The notes: generated by a model from the sequence alone, not told the origin. Positions 1 to 8,999 are shown, numbered from the stretch's first letter. The stretch is DNA of 64,000 nt from Pseudomonas sp. ICMP 561 (GCF_002699985.1 NZ_LKBT01000004.1:62001-126000), one strand, 5' to 3'. Program-made: numbers and translations.

Positions 1-82
1 TAGAGCAGACCGAGGCTTGCCACAATTTCAAGTTTTCGAATGTTTTATTGCTGTTTTGGCATGGGCTAGTGCTGCACTGCTT

Positions 83-175
83 CGTAGGACCGGCTTTAGC
101 CGGGAGGACTTCGTCTGCAACGCTACATCCATTATTGGAGGTGGATGCTGCTCGCGGCTAAAGCCGCTCCTACGA
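83..175. repeat. REPIN, family A (degenerate right arm)
   Basis: Two inverted arms flank a short spacer. The left arm has the core CCGGCTTTAGCCGGGAGG and the right arm is the variant CGCGGCTAAAGCCGCTCC. The unit lies just downstream of the minus-strand gene ending at 188. Bases 1-82 to its left hold nothing I can identify. Confidence 0.85.
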
Positions 176-187
176 GGCGGCGGGGTA

Positions 188-670
188 TCACGAAGCCTTC
201 TGGTCTCGCACCATCAACAACCGCGACGCTTCGTTGTAATCAGCCTGGAAGGCAGGGCTGCCGATCCATTCGATGGCGGCATCTTCGTCTTCATCGTGGA
301 AAAGGGCGCGGTAGGTGATCAGCAGACCCATCATGAAGTCAGTGGCTTGCTCTTCGTCCTCCTCGGCAATGACCAGCGCGAGAACCGGGTATTGCAGGAA
401 CACGGCGCACATTGCCAATTGGCTGATGGACTGCGCTTGCTTCATGGTCTGGAACAGGTCGTCGAAGTCGGCCGGGTCAAAGCCGTTTTCCACGATGTCC
501 TTGAAGTCGAACGTGCTCAGGTCGATTTCAACGTCATCAAAAGGCTGGTCAACCAACGGCGATGCAAAGATCGGGTGCACGACTTTTTTGCCCGGCTTTT
601 GCGAGCGGTTCTGCTTGGCTTTGGCTTTCGCCCGTTGGGCGCGTTTTTGCTGTTTATCTGGCGAAGCCAT
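188..670 (-). CDS. Conserved hypothetical protein, acidic C-terminal part
   Basis: A 160-residue protein of no family I can name. I chose the ATG at 670 (MASPDKQQ) over the longer open frame to 739 because an AGGA-type ribosome-binding site sits about 8-11 bases upstream. The first 35 residues are strongly basic (many K, R and Q) and may bind nucleic acid or be disordered. The remainder is acidic, with clusters of D and E, and appears helical. There is no signal peptide or membrane segment, so it is probably cytoplasmic. It stands alone, with a REPIN just past its stop. Codon use matches the neighbouring core genes. The coding call is fairly secure; no function is proposed. Confidence 0.72.
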   Translation of the reverse strand: MASPDKQQKRAQRAKAKAKQNRSQKPGKKVVHPIFASPLVDQPFDDVEIDLSTFDFKDIVENGFDPADFDDLFQTMKQAQSISQLAMCAVFLQYPVLALVIAEEDEEQATDFMMGLLITYRALFHDEDEDAAIEWIGSPAFQADYNEASRLLMVRDQKAS

Positions 671-925
671 GAGCATGAGTCCTGTTGCGGCGAGTGATGA
701 CAGGCCGCTATTGAAGCGCAGAACTGTGTGAATCACCAAGGTCTGTGTTTTTTACAGCACCCGCACGCAGAGAGGCTCGGTGCTGGAGGTGCTGACGTTC
801 ATTCCCCTAAAGAGCGACCACAGCACGTCGGGGGTATCGACTGAAGCTATCCGGTTGAAGGCGTGTTACCTCGTCGCGAGGTGCGTCAGCCGCTTTTATT
901 GAGCGGGAGCTTGCTAGTCCGGTCT

Positions 926-1684
926 TTAGTGCTGCGCCTCTGAGGAGGGGCCTCTTTTCTCAAGGTCAGTAAACAAAACAGCTTTCACTAGCGACGAAAC
1001 GATTCCACATTCCGTAGTGGCTAGCGCCCTGTCAATCCGGTCGTCAATTATGACCAATAGATCCTGACCGCCGGAGTATGGGCTGCTGATGACATCGCCG
1101 GCTTTGCGCATCACGCCGCCTGTGGCGTTAGCGTTCGGGTTGATGGCATCGACCAGTAAGTTGTCGAGTTGGAAATCAAAGTGATGTTCGCGTTGGGACA
1201 TGCCTCGAGCCTTGGGATTTAGCGTTAGCTTCGCGTTCGGTTTCCATAGGCGTAACAGCATCGCGACTTCGTCAATGAAGGTATTGGTGTCAACCGGTGC
1301 GCAGAGCGACTCCCTCTCATAGCTAATGACAGAAAGAATGCCCTCAAGGTAGCGAGCTATAAGCCTGGATGCATCATCCTTGGGGCCGGACGCCTTGATC
1401 TCTCCGTCGTCACTGATACCCATCTCGAAAAGCTCGAGTCGGTTACGAATTGATGCCCAGCGACGCTTGTCGCCGACAGCAAGGCCAACCCCCGTCAGGT
1501 GCGCAAGCGTGTCGCCGTTGTCACTAAGCACCAGCGCATTGCCGTGCTCAATTACGTAGAAGGCAACCGGCTCACCATCTGAGAATGAGAATGACGTGTC
1601 GACCTCGAGCACAGATCCGTGATGCCGTCCCTGAACAGACCTGCATTCAAAACCCAGATTATTCATCAGCCAGTTACATTCCAT
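926..1684 (-). CDS. DUF1828-domain protein (accessory)
   Basis: A 252-residue cytoplasmic protein. The N-terminal part has the layout I associate with DUF1828: a phrase FSDGEP, a short strand, then LSDNGDTLAHL (about residues 40-70), followed by a helical stretch. The C-terminal half resembles the accompanying DUF1829 region. Function is unknown. Such proteins occur in phages and variable genomic regions. I chose the ATG at 1684 because GGTGA lies five bases upstream; a GTG (1693) and a TTG (1696) are also in frame. It follows the small gene ending at 1730 by about 45 bases on the same strand, so the two probably form an operon. Base composition looks more AT-rich than the flanking core genes, which suggests acquisition. 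Domain call moderately confident; role unknown. Confidence 0.72.
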   Translation of the reverse strand: MECNWLMNNLGFECRSVQGRHHGSVLEVDTSFSFSDGEPVAFYVIEHGNALVLSDNGDTLAHLTGVGLAVGDKRRWASIRNRLELFEMGISDDGEIKASGPKDDASRLIARYLEGILSVISYERESLCAPVDTNTFIDEVAMLLRLWKPNAKLTLNPKARGMSQREHHFDFQLDNLLVDAINPNANATGGVMRKAGDVISSPYSGGQDLLVIIDDRIDRALATTECGIVSSLVKAVLFTDLEKRGPSSEAQH

Positions 1685-1729
1685 TATCGTCACCAAATGG
1701 GAAGGGCATCGTCGCGTCCAATGCGAGAT

Positions 1730-2125
1730 TCACTCTAGTGCAAAAAACTCCAGCCATCCGACGTAGTTTGTGCAGTCCATATCGCTTTGTACAGGCAGGA
1801 TTCTGGATTCTCCAAGGTGCTCGTGCGGGCCAAACAGCCGTGGCGGCCCATTGTGTGATCGCTTTGCTTTTGGCACGACTTCCAATTGGTAGATGCGCCG
1901 CTTTTTCTGCCTGCTCAGCCGGAACAGTGTGAACGTATATTTGCACCGGTCCGCAGTCAGGCCCACTCGCAAGTGGATTTCAACGGTCAGGCCCGGAATG
2001 CTCAACCCCTCTTCATCGACCGGGCGGAACGCTATTACCTTGAAGGCAAGGTTGGTCTCCTTCCCCTCAAATGAAAGCTCGCCTGCATAGGATTTGCGCA
2101 GCCTGATTAGCTCAATGTCATCCAT
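1730..2125 (-). CDS. Small unknown protein with GPHEHLGE motif, partner of the DUF1828 gene
   Basis: About 131 residues from the ATG at 2125. The frame stays open upstream to a GTG at 2224, and neither start has a convincing ribosome-binding site, so the N-terminus is uncertain. It is rich in beta-type sequence and basic residues (SRQKKRR near residue 75) and carries GPHEHLGE at about residues 99-106. A glycine-histidine-x-histidine turn of this kind recalls small toxin-like families such as TumE/DUF6516 and the DUF6978 proteins that I recall near DUF1828 genes, but overall similarity is too weak to name a family. It is first in a probable two-gene unit, downstream of the 3' end of tRNA-Phe, a common insertion site for foreign DNA. 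Confidence 0.55.
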   Translation of the reverse strand: MDDIELIRLRKSYAGELSFEGKETNLAFKVIAFRPVDEEGLSIPGLTVEIHLRVGLTADRCKYTFTLFRLSRQKKRRIYQLEVVPKAKRSHNGPPRLFGPHEHLGESRILPVQSDMDCTNYVGWLEFFALE

Positions 2126-2358
2126 TTCTTTGATGCTCTGGACCGATATCGATAGTTGGTTGCAGCTTGATCCTCGCTTGGTGAATTGCGCGACGATGAA
2201 TCTGGCCAGCAGAATACGGAGCACGACCGGATTTTGCTGTCAGTCCATTCCGTTTCTGGCGTGTGGCTTTTCCCGATAGGGTGAGGAGGGCTTGAGGGGA
2301 AGAGGCAGGGGGGAGCAGGAGTGAGGCTTTACGATTTACAGGCAGCAAACCGCAGCCA
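2126..2358. other. Stretch between accessory pair and tRNA-Phe terminator
   Basis: This stretch may contain the promoter or an N-terminal extension of the small gene (open frame to 2224). From about 2277 to 2330 it is a purine-rich run with many G residues. I see no second copy of the tRNA 3' end that would mark an attachment site, and no recombinase gene. Confidence 0.4.
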
Positions 2359-2384
2359 TAAAAAAACCCGCACTAGGCGGGTTT
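2359..2384 (-). terminator. Rho-independent terminator of tRNA-Phe
   Basis: The stem AACCCGC/GCGGGTT (2365-2371 with 2377-2383) has a five-base loop. On the minus strand it is followed by a run of T (the A-run at 2359-2366). It lies about 45 bases beyond the CCA end of the tRNA. Confidence 0.85.
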
Positions 2385-2427
2385 CTTTATTTTTCAGGTG
2401 ATGCTGGCACCACCTGAAATCAATTAG

Positions 2428-2503
2428 TGGTGCCCAGAGACGGAATCGAACCGCCGACACGGGGATTTTCAATCCCCTGCTCTACCGACTGAGCTATCTG
2501 GGC
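2428..2503 (-). tRNA. tRNA-Phe (anticodon GAA)
   Basis: Read on the minus strand, the 76 bases fold as a standard cloverleaf. They start GCCCAGATAGCTCAG, have the anticodon loop ATTGAAAAT with GAA in the anticodon position, a T-arm GGTTCGATTCC, and an acceptor stem GCCCAGA/TCTGGGC followed by ACCA, so the CCA end is encoded. The gene has its own promoter upstream and a terminator downstream. The accessory pair at 926-2125 lies directly past its 3' end. Confidence 0.97.
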
Positions 2504-2513
2504 AACGGGGCGC

Positions 2514-2542
2514 ATTAGACGTGTTTTTCAGGGGGTCGTCAA
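2514..2542 (-). promoter_or_regulatory. Sigma-70 promoter of tRNA-Phe
   Basis: On the minus strand, TTGACG (2537-2542) and TCTAAT (2514-2519) are separated by exactly 17 bases, with GCGCCCC following the -10 box as is usual for stable-RNA promoters. Transcription would start a few bases before the tRNA. Confidence 0.85.
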
Positions 2543-2604
2543 GCATGTTTTTAAAAAAATCTGAATTATTACCGTCGCTTACGACCCGCACTGCTTGAAA
2601 CGCT

Positions 2605-2877
2605 TTATTTCTCGGGGGGAACGTAGCCTTCGGCCTGCGCGTATTCTTCGCCGGACAGGAACTTGTCCATCTGGGTCTGGAGGAATTTGCGATCTTCGGC
2701 ATTCATCATGTTCAGACGCTTTTCGTTGATCAGCAGGGTCTGGTGTTTCTGCCAGTCGGCCCAGGCTTTCTGTGAGACGTGGTTGAAGATGTCTTCACCT
2801 TTGGCGCCTGGGTAAGGGGCGCGTTCCAGGCCAGGCAGTTCTTCTTTGTACTTACGGCACATTACGGTGCGGGTCAT
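2605..2877 (-). CDS. yggX: YggX, probable Fe(2+)-trafficking / oxidative damage protection protein
   Basis: A 90-residue protein of the expected YggX length. It begins [17 protein letters not shown], with the conserved cysteine at residue 7, followed by the family's PPYPG-like segment (APYPGAKG) and a helical C-terminal part. YggX proteins are cytoplasmic and protect iron-sulfur clusters and DNA from oxidative damage, probably by handling free iron. The ATG overlaps the TGA stop of mutY by four bases, the usual mutY-yggX operon. MutY itself carries a [4Fe-4S] cluster, so the coupling makes biological sense. Confident. Confidence 0.95.
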   Translation of the reverse strand: MTRTVMCRKYKEELPGLERAPYPGAKGEDIFNHVSQKAWADWQKHQTLLINEKRLNMMNAEDRKFLQTQMDKFLSGEEYAQAEGYVPPEK

Positions 2878-3941
2878 GACGACTCTCCTGCGTTCAATAC
2901 GTCGGCTGCGCGTTTCAGCAGCTTCTTCACCGGGGCGGCAAGGCCCAGGCGCGGCGGGGTGGCGAGGTTATACCAGAGCCAGTCGGCCTCGGCCACGTGA
3001 TGAGCTGACTCCTCGACCCTGACAAGCCACGGTTCGATGCTCAACTGGAAGTGGCTGAAAGTATGGACCAGCCCTGGGAGCTCCTGATGTTGGCCCAGCT
3101 CCAGCGAGTGTTGCACTGCCAGATGCTGAAGGTCGTCGAAGTCATCCAGCTCCGGCAGGCTCCACAAACCACCCCACAGCCCTGTAGACGGGCGGCGATA
3201 AAGCAGAATCGCGCCGTCGCGGTTGGCAAGCATTGGCATGAGTGTGCGCTTTTGCGGAACTTCCTTGCGCGGCTTGGGGATGGGGTAGCGAGTTTCCAGA
3301 CCCAGCAAATGCGCTTCGCAACCTGATTCCAGCGGGCACAGCAGGCAGCTCGGTTTACTGCGAGTGCATAACGTGGCGCCGAGATCCATCATTGCCTGGG
3401 TGTAGTTGTTCACCCTTGCCTGTGGCGTGAAGCGCTCTGCGGTGGCCCACAGCTGTTTTGCGACCTTCGGTTCGCCCGGATAACCCTCTTGCGCTGTAAA
3501 ACGCGCCAGAACGCGTTTGACGTTGCCGTCGAGGATCGGCGCGCGCAGGCCCATGCTCAGGCTGGCAATGGCCCCGGCAGTGGACAGGCCGATGCCGGGC
3601 AGCAGGATCAGTTTTTCCACGTCACGCGGGAATTCGCCGTCGTGATCGGCAACCACTATCTTTGCGGTTTTCTGCAGGTTGCGTGCCCGGGTGTAGTAGC
3701 CCAGACCGGTCCACAGATGCAGCACTTCGTCTTCGGGCGCTTCGGCCAATGCCTGCACGGTTGGCAGCGCATCCATGAAACGGTCGAAGTAATTCAGGAC
3801 GGTGCTGACCTGGGTTTGCTGCAGCATGATTTCCGACACCCATACCCGATACGGCGTGATGCCTTGCTGCCAGGGCAGGTTGTGTCGCCCGTGGCGGTCG
3901 TACCAATCAAGCACAGCGCTGGAAAATTGCTCGGGTTGCAT
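2874..3941 (-). CDS. mutY: A/G-specific adenine DNA glycosylase MutY
   Basis: A 355-residue base-excision repair enzyme that removes adenine mispaired with 8-oxoguanine. Catalytic Glu37 lies in [11 protein letters not shown]. The helix-hairpin-helix [12 protein letters not shown] is at about 114-125, and the catalytic Asp138 in [12 protein letters not shown]. The [4Fe-4S] ligands are Cys192, Cys199, Cys202 and Cys208 with the usual spacing. From about residue 230 there is a NUDIX-like domain that reads the 8-oxoG strand. Length is normal for the family. It is first in the operon with yggX. A family A REPIN separates its start from asmA. Confident. Confidence 0.97.
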   Translation of the reverse strand: MQPEQFSSAVLDWYDRHGRHNLPWQQGITPYRVWVSEIMLQQTQVSTVLNYFDRFMDALPTVQALAEAPEDEVLHLWTGLGYYTRARNLQKTAKIVVADHDGEFPRDVEKLILLPGIGLSTAGAIASLSMGLRAPILDGNVKRVLARFTAQEGYPGEPKVAKQLWATAERFTPQARVNNYTQAMMDLGATLCTRSKPSCLLCPLESGCEAHLLGLETRYPIPKPRKEVPQKRTLMPMLANRDGAILLYRRPSTGLWGGLWSLPELDDFDDLQHLAVQHSLELGQHQELPGLVHTFSHFQLSIEPWLVRVEESAHHVAEADWLWYNLATPPRLGLAAPVKKLLKRAADVLNAGESS

Positions 3942-4019
3942 TGCTGATCCGATGAGAAATTATGTGGAGGTAATGTCTAGTGGAACTGCCACTTTGTCCC
4001 GGACACCGTAGACGAAATT

Positions 4020-4113
4020 CCGTAGGACCGGCTTCAGCCGGGAGAGCGGCGCATCATTCACAACATATCCTTCGTCAGGAACAATGCTCTCCCGGCTAAA
4101 GCCGGTCCTACGG
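4020..4113. repeat. REPIN, family A
   Basis: Near-perfect inverted arms with the core CCGGCTTCAGCCGGGAG on the left and CTCCCGGCTAAAGCCGG on the right, bounded by CGTAGG and CCTACG. It lies in the mutY-asmA gap. Confidence 0.93.
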
Positions 4114-4158
4114 TTCTTGGATGTCAGGGACACCGCGCGAATTCATGCAGGTTGTGAC

Positions 4159-6378
4159 TCAACGTTTGAAAAGTCCGCGGAGGGCGTCTTTCAATTCCGG
4201 GCTGACTTTGTCGCCGAGTTTTTCTTCGATCTTCTCGCCGATCTTGTCACCCGCCATTTTCGCGGCGATCTGGCCCAGGCCTTCCTTGTCGAGACGGCAA
4301 GCCTTGGCGCCCAGTTCCAGCGGTCCGCGACACTGCACGGGCCACTCGATTCCGACGTAGCGAGGGTTCACTTCGCAGGCCGGGTCGGGCATTTCGGTTT
4401 TGTCGCCTTCGATGATGATGCCGACGCGGTAGTTCATGCCCAACACGCGCAGGTCCACATCGCCATTGCCGTTGACGGTCAGGCCCGGAATCTGGACCTT
4501 TAGGTCGGGGTTGTTGGCCACGCCGTTGCGGAACACCAGATTGCCGTTGAGCTGCTTGAAAGGCGTGTCTTTGCCGCGAGGTTCACCGCTAAGTGTTTTG
4601 CGGTTCAGTATCGAGATGCCCTGGCAAAGCTGTTGCTCAAGGTTAGCGTTAACCAGCACGCCGTTGGTGAGCATGAAACTGGCCGTACCGTTCAGGCTGT
4701 CGATCAGGGCTTTTTCGCTGTTGCCTTTGCCAGTCAGATTACTGTTGAGGGTCAGCAAGCCTCTGACGGGCGGATTTTGATCCTGGCTTTGCAGGAAACG
4801 TTCGACCGGGACCTTGTCGACTCGCGTCTGCAGGCTCAGCAGCGGCAGGTCCGGGCGCACATCAAGATTGCCCTTGACCTCGAAGTTGCCGCCGTAGAGA
4901 TCGCCGCGCAGGCTGTCGACCTTGACCTCGCCATTCAGGGCCTGGGTTTTCAATATGGCATTCTGGATTTGCAGCTTCTCGACAGTAAGAGCTCCGAAGC
5001 TGATGTCGGCGTCTACATCAAGCTTACGCATACGCTCCAGAGGAAGCAGTTTGGCGGTGCTCCAGGCGGCTTTTGTCGGCTGGTCAGGCAGCGGCGTAGT
5101 GCCCGCGCCAGCAACGGCAGCAGCTTCGCTGTTCTGTACTTCAGACTTGCGTGCCGCGCTCGCGCCTTTTTTCTCTTCGCTTTCCGCGGGACGATAGCGA
5201 TCAGCGTTGAAGGTGTCGTTCTTGAGTTGCAGGCGCAGGGCCTGTTTGGCGAAGTCTTCAATAGCGACACGACCCGTGAAGGTGCTGTCGTCAACTTTCA
5301 GGTTCAGCTCTTCAAGTGCCACGCTGTTCGGCGTGCCGCTGATGCGGGTGATCATGCCCACCTGGCTCAGGCTGCCTTCTGCCATGGCCGGGAGTGGCTG
5401 GCCAACGCTGTCGAGGAACGTCCGCAGGTCAAACGGTGCAACGGACACTGCGCCGCTGACTTGCGGTGTTTTGTCCAGGTCGCGGGCGCGGAACTCGCCG
5501 AGAGCGCGCAGCTGGTTGGCGGACAACTTCATGTTGGTCCATTCAGCGACGTTTGCCGCCAGATCAACCAAGAGCTGGCCTTGTGCAGCGAAAGTTACCG
5601 TCTTGCCCTGCAATGGCTCGCCCGATGCTTCGCCGGACAAACGCATGTCGCCAAACTGGTAGCGCTTGAGGGCGCGATCCAGACGCAGTTGACCAACCAG
5701 TTCGGTCTTGGCGCGCATCACGGGTTGAGTGGTGCCAAGGAATGCGGTCAGTTTGATCGGAATGTCAGCGCCTTCATGCACCGCGCCGGTGCTGAGCTGG
5801 ATGCTTTCGGCAGTGAACGACTGACCTTTGCTCGCATCGACGTAATCCACCCGGGCGTTGTTCACGGTGAGGCTGTCGATATCAAGTTTGATCGGCTGGG
5901 AAGGCTTGTCCGGTTTGGCTGCCGGAGCTTGTTCACCATCGACTGGGGGAGTGGTCGCGGCTACATCGGAGGTGGCCGGTTTACCAATGTCTTCCCAGTT
6001 ACCATGGCCGTTTTCGTCACGGCTCAGGCTCAGATTCAAGCCTTCAACGCGGACGTCGCTCATCTGCACCTCGCGACGCAACAGCGGCAGTACACGAACG
6101 GACAGGCCCAGCATCTGCAAATCGGCAAAGGGCTTGGTCGGGTTGTTCAAGGTCGCGACGCTGGCTTCGTGCAGCTCAAGGCCGAGCCAGGGGAACAGGC
6201 TCCAGCCGATATCACCGTTGAGTGTCAGTTCAACGTGCGCCTTGTCACGGGCCAGTTGGCGAATCTCGTCTTTATAGTCGTTGGGATCAAACAGATGGGT
6301 CAGGGCAAAGCCGAGAGCCACGATGATCAGCAACAGCCCGAGAACAAAAAGTCCCAGGATTTTGCCGAACGCTTTCAT
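4159..6378 (-). CDS. AsmA-family inner-membrane anchored protein
   Basis: A 739-residue protein of the AsmA family, whose long bridge-like members are implicated in lipid transport between membranes; the role of this paralogue is not established. There is one N-terminal transmembrane helix (about residues 7-27: ILGLFVLGLLLIIVALGFAL), then the typical NDYKDEIRQLARDK segment. A long periplasmic beta-rich region follows, with a low-complexity Ala/Pro linker near 395-430 and the AsmA_2-type C-terminal repeat (about 560-700: GTASFMLTNGVLVNANLEQ). The start has AAGGA upstream. It stands alone between a REPIN and the PanZ-like gene. Confident for family, modest for function. Confidence 0.92.
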   Translation of the reverse strand: MKAFGKILGLFVLGLLLIIVALGFALTHLFDPNDYKDEIRQLARDKAHVELTLNGDIGWSLFPWLGLELHEASVATLNNPTKPFADLQMLGLSVRVLPLLRREVQMSDVRVEGLNLSLSRDENGHGNWEDIGKPATSDVAATTPPVDGEQAPAAKPDKPSQPIKLDIDSLTVNNARVDYVDASKGQSFTAESIQLSTGAVHEGADIPIKLTAFLGTTQPVMRAKTELVGQLRLDRALKRYQFGDMRLSGEASGEPLQGKTVTFAAQGQLLVDLAANVAEWTNMKLSANQLRALGEFRARDLDKTPQVSGAVSVAPFDLRTFLDSVGQPLPAMAEGSLSQVGMITRISGTPNSVALEELNLKVDDSTFTGRVAIEDFAKQALRLQLKNDTFNADRYRPAESEEKKGASAARKSEVQNSEAAAVAGAGTTPLPDQPTKAAWSTAKLLPLERMRKLDVDADISFGALTVEKLQIQNAILKTQALNGEVKVDSLRGDLYGGNFEVKGNLDVRPDLPLLSLQTRVDKVPVERFLQSQDQNPPVRGLLTLNSNLTGKGNSEKALIDSLNGTASFMLTNGVLVNANLEQQLCQGISILNRKTLSGEPRGKDTPFKQLNGNLVFRNGVANNPDLKVQIPGLTVNGNGDVDLRVLGMNYRVGIIIEGDKTEMPDPACEVNPRYVGIEWPVQCRGPLELGAKACRLDKEGLGQIAAKMAGDKIGEKIEEKLGDKVSPELKDALRGLFKR

Positions 6379-6486
6379 GGGCGAGTCCTTGTATTCGAAC
6401 GTTTAAAATTTGCCCGCGAGTATAACCTCCTGACGCAGGTGCAGGGCTTTGGATGCCTCAAGCGCTACCCTGTTCAGCTTTTTCGG

Positions 6487-6885
6487 CTAATAGAGCACAA
6501 GCGACATCTGAAGTTTGGCCGCCAGAGCCTGGACTTCGGGAGGTTCGGCGGTTGCCAGCAAGCGTAGCTCGCAGCCGGACTGTCGGGCCGACTTTTGCAC
6601 CTCGCTGATCAGTTGTTCGGCAAAACCTCTCCGGCGCGTCGGGCTACGCACGCATAAGTGCGACAGCTCCCAGGTCACCTCGTGACGTTTCAGTCGGGCG
6701 GCAGCCACCAGCCGGTCATTGAAGCGAGCAACGACGAGCGCATTTTCCTCAAGACAGCTTTCGATCAGTTGCACCGCGTCAGCAAAAGGCGTGAACAACC
6801 AGGAGGGTGCGTCCCGGTAAATCTTCTGCAAATCCGCTTGATCCTGATAGGTGGCCGACTGGAGAAACTCAACGACGATAGGCAT
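6487..6885 (-). CDS. PanZ/PanM-like acetyl-CoA sensor (GNAT fold)
   Basis: A 132-residue GNAT-fold protein resembling the PanZ/PanM family. In enterobacteria these bind acetyl-CoA and promote self-cleavage of pro-PanD, linking CoA status to pantothenate synthesis. The visible features are an N-terminal YRDAPSWLFTPF segment, the beta-4 phrase LSHLCVRSPTRRRGFAEQLI containing the R-R-x-G-x-A acyl-CoA loop (about residues 75-90), and a short C-terminus ending LQMSLVLY. I chose the ATG at 6885, which has AGAGG eight bases upstream; the open frame continues to 6942. It is a single gene, divergent from the MFS carrier. Family likely; whether it acts on PanD here is inference. Confidence 0.8.
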   Translation of the reverse strand: MPIVVEFLQSATYQDQADLQKIYRDAPSWLFTPFADAVQLIESCLEENALVVARFNDRLVAAARLKRHEVTWELSHLCVRSPTRRRGFAEQLISEVQKSARQSGCELRLLATAEPPEVQALAAKLQMSLVLY

Positions 6886-7140
6886 GAAATGTCCTCTGGC
6901 GACGGGCGGCACCGGCGATTGTGCCCTAAATACAAGAGGCAAAGCGCTGGCGTCAAAAAAAGTGATGTCAAAACGCCTTTTTTTAATTGACAGGTGATAA
7001 TCTCGCGCCGTTCGTTAATCCGGTGCGTCTATTTGTCACGTATTCGGGAACTCTGCCGATAAAACGGTCGTTGCCTGCGTGCACGGAGGCTGTGGGTGGA
7101 ACGTCGACACCTTGTGAGCATCTTTTCTGGGGATATAACA

Positions 7141-8802
7141 ATGAGTACAAGCACTGCGTTGGGCGGTTCACCCGCACAGCCTGCGTTCTTGTCCAAAGAG
7201 CGCATCATCGCCAAGCCGGGTTTCAACCGCTGGCTCGTACCACCTGCGGCATTGGCTATCCACCTGTGCATCGGCATGGCGTATGGCTTCTCCGTGTTCT
7301 GGCTGCCGTTGTCCAAGGCAGTTGGCATCAAGGCTCCAGTAGCCTGTGCACCTGACATGAGCTTCTTCGCACAGATTTTCTCGTCTGCCTGCGACTGGCC
7401 CATCTCCATGCTGGGCTGGATCTACACCCTGTTCTTCATCTTCCTGGGCTGTTCGGCTGCCATCTGGGGTGGCTGGCTGGAACACGCAGGCCCGCGTAAG
7501 GCCGGTGTTGTATCGGCATTGTGCTGGTGTGGTGGTCTGCTGATATCTGCGTTAGGGATTTATACCCACCAGATATGGCTGATGTGGGTCGGCTCCGGGG
7601 TGATCGGCGGTATCGGTCTCGGGCTGGGCTATATCTCGCCGGTTTCGACCCTGATCAAGTGGTTCCCGGACAAGCGCGGTATGGCTACCGGCATGGCGAT
7701 CATGGGCTTCGGTGGCGGCGCGATGGTAGGTGCTCCACTGGCCGCAGCGTTGATGAACCATTTCGCTTCGCCTGAAGGCGTGGGCGTTTGGCAGAGCTTC
7801 GTGGTGATGGCGGTGATCTACTTCATCTTCATGATCGGTGGCGCATTGTCCTACCGTGTTCCGCCAACCGGCTGGAAACCAGAAGGCTGGACCGCACCGG
7901 TCAAGAAAGCCAGCAACGCGATGATCACCAACCGTCATGTACACGTAAGTGTGGCCTGGAAAACGCCGCAATTCCGTCTGGTATGGCTGGTGCTGTGCCT
8001 CAACGTTTCGGCAGGTATCGGTATTCTCGGCATGGCTTCGCCGCTGCTGCAGGAAGTGTTCGCCGGTAAACTGCTGGGCCTCGACCTGGCGTTCAACCAG
8101 CTTGATGCTGTTCAGTTGGGCCAGATCGCTGCCATCGCTGCGGGCTTCACCGGTCTGTTGAGTCTGTTCAACATCGGTGGTCGCTTCTTCTGGGCTTCGT
8201 TCTCGGACTACCTGGGTCGTAAAAACACTTACTTCGTGTTCTTCGCTCTGGGCTTCCTGCTCTACGCACTGGTGCCAAGCCTGAGCCACATGGGCAGCGT
8301 TGCACTGTTCGTCGCCGCGTTCTGCGTGATCCTGTCGATGTACGGCGGTGGTTTCGCGACGGTTCCGGCTTACCTGGCTGACCTGTTCGGTACGCAAATG
8401 GTTGGCGCCATCCACGGTCGTCTGCTGACTGCCTGGGCTGCGGCGGGCATCCTCGGTCCGGTTCTGGTCAACTACCTGCGTGAATATCAGCTGAGCCACG
8501 GCGTTGCCCGTGCCGATGCTTACGATATGACCTTGTACATTCTGGCTGGCCTGCTGGTGCTGGGCTTCATCTGCAACCTGCTGGTTCGTCCGGTGGCCGA
8601 CAAGTACTTCATGACTGATGAAGAACTGGCTGTCGAGCAATCCTACGGTATGGACAAAGGCGCGGATCACACCACTGTTCTTGAGTGGAAAGCCGATCCG
8701 GGCAGCAAGCCACTGGCTATCGCCGCCTGGCTGGCTGTAGGCATCCCGCTGGCGTGGGGCGTCTGGATCACTCTGCAGAAGACTGCGGTGTTGTTCCACT
8801 AA
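7141..8802 (+). CDS. OFA-type MFS transporter
   Basis: A 553-residue major facilitator of the oxalate/formate antiporter (OFA) subgroup, predicted to have 12 transmembrane helices in the inner membrane. OFA hallmarks include the opening AIHLCIGMAYGFSVFWLPL (helix 1), the gating phrase GGWLEHAGPRKAG between helices 2 and 3, FPDKRGMATGMAIMGFGGGAM (about 180-200) and GRFFWASFSDYLGRKN near the middle. Relatives carry monocarboxylates such as oxalate, formate or pyruvate; the substrate cannot be read from the sequence. I chose the ATG at 7141 with GGGGAT upstream rather than the longer frame from 7096. It stands alone, followed by a REPIN. Confident for family. Confidence 0.92.
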   Translation: MSTSTALGGSPAQPAFLSKERIIAKPGFNRWLVPPAALAIHLCIGMAYGFSVFWLPLSKAVGIKAPVACAPDMSFFAQIFSSACDWPISMLGWIYTLFFIFLGCSAAIWGGWLEHAGPRKAGVVSALCWCGGLLISALGIYTHQIWLMWVGSGVIGGIGLGLGYISPVSTLIKWFPDKRGMATGMAIMGFGGGAMVGAPLAAALMNHFASPEGVGVWQSFVVMAVIYFIFMIGGALSYRVPPTGWKPEGWTAPVKKASNAMITNRHVHVSVAWKTPQFRLVWLVLCLNVSAGIGILGMASPLLQEVFAGKLLGLDLAFNQLDAVQLGQIAAIAAGFTGLLSLFNIGGRFFWASFSDYLGRKNTYFVFFALGFLLYALVPSLSHMGSVALFVAAFCVILSMYGGGFATVPAYLADLFGTQMVGAIHGRLLTAWAAAGILGPVLVNYLREYQLSHGVARADAYDMTLYILAGLLVLGFICNLLVRPVADKYFMTDEELAVEQSYGMDKGADHTTVLEWKADPGSKPLAIAAWLAVGIPLAWGVWITLQKTAVLFH

Positions 8803-8834
8803 TCTGGCTTAAGGGCATCCTCGTTCCGGTATTT

Positions 8835-8922
8835 GTTGGAGCGAGGCTTGCCCGCGAATCGGTCGCCTCGGTACGTCAGATCGATCCCGTTATCGTTCTT
8901 CGCGGGCAAGCCTCGCTCCAAC
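8835..8922. repeat. REPIN, family D
   Basis: Inverted arms GTTGGAGCGAGGCTTGCC and GGCAAGCCTCGCTCCAAC. The spacer shares GGTACGTCAG and GTTATCGTTCTTCGCGGG with the copy at 49080, so the whole unit has spread together. Confidence 0.92.
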
Positions 8923-8999
8923 AGGGGTGTGATTTGCCCGTTTATTCACCTCGGCGAACCGTAATTCGTCGTCTTCTCTCTTTCCCTTCTTCTGTTTGC

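Noticed and set aside
1585..1932. Plus-strand frame of 115 codons across the accessory pair
   Set aside because: Overlaps both minus-strand genes and shows no motif; the minus-strand reading gives the DUF1828 match.
926..2503. Attachment-site duplication of the tRNA-Phe 3' end
   Set aside because: I looked for a second copy of the T-arm and acceptor sequence to the left of the tRNA within the window and saw none; no integrase gene is present. An island with intact ends is not supported.
4633..6567. Long plus-strand open frame (644 codons) opposite asmA
   Set aside because: It is antisense to a gene with clear family motifs and lacks a ribosome-binding site or recognisable domain; high-GC codon bias creates such mirror frames.
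6960..7010. TTGACA and GATAAT near 6987-7002 as an MFS promoter
   Set aside because: The two elements are only a few bases apart, not 16-18, so they cannot serve together as -35 and -10.
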